6,573 bases of DNA, from assembly GCA_902386085.1 (NCBI GenBank), contig CABMIA010000188.1, positions 1-6,573 of the forward strand, in the 5' to 3' direction. A program made the translations under genes and the position numbers. The notes under the pieces are model-generated. The model was not told where the DNA came from and did not search any database. It saw nothing but the letters and a program-made list of their open reading frames with translations. This document shows positions 5,791 to 6,573 of the stretch, one piece after another. The stretch is from an uncultured archaeon (GTDB lineage Archaea; Halobacteriota; Methanosarcinia; Methanosarcinales; Methanoperedenaceae). Every line of letters begins with the position of its first letter. The stretch's first letter is position 1.

Positions 5791-5920
5791 CGACTTGCTT
5801 CCGTTAAGGACGCATGAAAATATAATCTTTGAGGCGGCAGGAAAGAGTAAAATCCTTGTAATAAGTAATGTTTGAAGACTTCCAGGAACGCATAAGTTAT
5901 CGTCATAAAATCTCAATAAC

Positions 5921-5926
5921 TATAAG
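5921..5926 (+). promoter_or_regulatory. Candidate TATA box for the methionine synthase-type gene
   Basis: TATAAG is centred about 27 bases before the ATG at 5951, the distance for transcription starting at or just before the start codon. No Shine-Dalgarno precedes that ATG. The rest of the 5764-5950 divergent spacer is AT-rich and shows no convincing inverted repeat, unlike the other two divergent regions. Confidence 0.4.
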
Positions 5927-5950
5927 CCCGCCAAAGACAATCAAAACCTT

Positions 5951-6573
5951 ATGATATTATTTGACGACATCGGAAGCTATCCCCTGCCAAAAGATATGGA
6001 CAAAAGCCTGATAGCAGATGCTGTAAAAAAGGGCGATCCAAAAACCTTTAACATTATCAGGGACGCCATGCGCCAGAAGATCGATGCGGGCGTGGATGTG
6101 CCCACTTATCCACAGTTCCAGGATATGACCCGGCAGTTCCTGGAGATTATCAACGATGAAACAGCTACGGATGAGCCCCTTGTTGTGCGGAAAGAAAAAG
6201 CCAGGATACAAGAGCTTGATGCCATTGAGGATGTGGGAGCAGAATATTATAAGAAAACCGGAAAAAAATTAAATGTACGCGTATGCGTCACAGGACCCCT
6301 GGAACTATACCTGAAACAGTTCGGGGGCACAGCGTACACGGATGTGCTCAATGCCTTTGCAACCAGCATTGACAGGTTCATAAATAATTCGATAGATAAT
6401 GCAAAACAGTTTAAAATATCTACAATCTCAATCGATGAACCCAGCATCGGCATAAACCCGCAGATCATGTTCGGAGATAATGACTTGGAGGAGGCCCTTT
6501 CAAAAGCCACAAAGACCGCCTTTTCCAATAAAATCGATACCGAGATCCATCTTCACTCGCCACTTCATTATAA
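5951..6573 (+). CDS. Methionine synthase (MetE-core / archaeal cobalamin-dependent-donor type), N-terminal part, cut by right edge
   Basis: An open frame starts at ATG 5951 and runs 207 codons to the window edge without a stop; the final TAA of the window is out of frame. The start MILFDDIGSYPLPKDMD matches the opening of short archaeal proteins annotated as methionine synthase, of the UROD/MetE-like TIM-barrel superfamily. Other marks are GVDVPTYPQFQDM (47-59), VCVTGPLELYLKQFGG (111-126), the barrel-strand motif SIDEPSIGINP (160-170), and TEIHLHSPLHY (197-207). The last is where MetE carries its first zinc ligands as HxC; here the second position is H202 rather than C. The family is usually a little over 300 residues, so about a third, including the last zinc ligand, is missing because of the window. 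Known archaeal core methionine synthases lack the N-terminal folate-binding half of MetE and take the methyl group from a methylcorrinoid to make methionine from homocysteine. Cytoplasmic. A related methylcobamide methyltransferase cannot be excluded. Confidence 0.8.
   Translation, partial: MILFDDIGSYPLPKDMDKSLIADAVKKGDPKTFNIIRDAMRQKIDAGVDVPTYPQFQDMTRQFLEIINDETATDEPLVVRKEKARIQELDAIEDVGAEYYKKTGKKLNVRVCVTGPLELYLKQFGGTAYTDVLNAFATSIDRFINNSIDNAKQFKISTISIDEPSIGINPQIMFGDNDLEEALSKATKTAFSNKIDTEIHLHSPLHY

Noticed and set aside
5957..6528. Minus-strand open frames opposite the methionine synthase-type gene
   Set aside because: The plus-strand frame has clear family motifs over its whole length; the minus frames are shorter, with no start signals.

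Overview
The window looks archaeal, most like a member of the Methanosarcinales such as a 'Candidatus Methanoperedens' (ANME-2d) relative. Four things suggest this: archaeal TATA-type promoters, ArsR-like winged-helix proteins with membrane segments, a cobalamin-type (short, MetE-core) methionine synthase, and a CcmC-like heme-handling protein that fits a cytochrome-c-rich archaeon. The lineage is an inference; no rRNA, tRNA or other marker gene is present. There is no mobile element, CRISPR array or RNA gene that I can support.

Layout: (1) Positions 1-99 hold the start of an unknown minus-strand gene that runs off the left edge. (2) Positions 197-1633, minus strand, form a two-gene operon: a membrane-tethered winged-helix regulator (737-1633), followed 18 bases later by a membrane-anchored exported protein (197-718). 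(3) Positions 1634-1769 are a divergent promoter region with a perfect 9-bp-arm inverted repeat. It faces a large exported DUF4139-family protein (1770-3287, plus strand). (4) Positions 3312-3824, minus strand, encode a second, smaller winged-helix regulator with two membrane helices. Its divergent promoter region (3825-3948) carries two perfect inverted repeats. It faces a glycine-rich polytopic membrane protein with an external Ig-like tail (3949-5079, plus strand). (5) Positions 5167-5763, minus strand, encode a six-helix CcmC-like protein. (6) From 5951 to the right edge is the N-terminal 207 codons of a methionine synthase-type enzyme.

The main observation is that regions 2-3 and 4 are built on the same plan. 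Each has a winged-helix regulator anchored in the membrane, transcribed away from a surface or membrane protein gene. In each, a single inverted repeat with a 4-base spacer sits about 25-26 bp from the candidate TATA boxes of both divergent genes, and about 52 bp upstream of the regulator's start codon. The inverted-repeat sequences differ between the two modules. I infer two parallel one-component envelope-response switches, each with its own operator; this has not been shown experimentally here. The remaining genes (CcmC-like protein, methionine synthase) look like ordinary neighbours.
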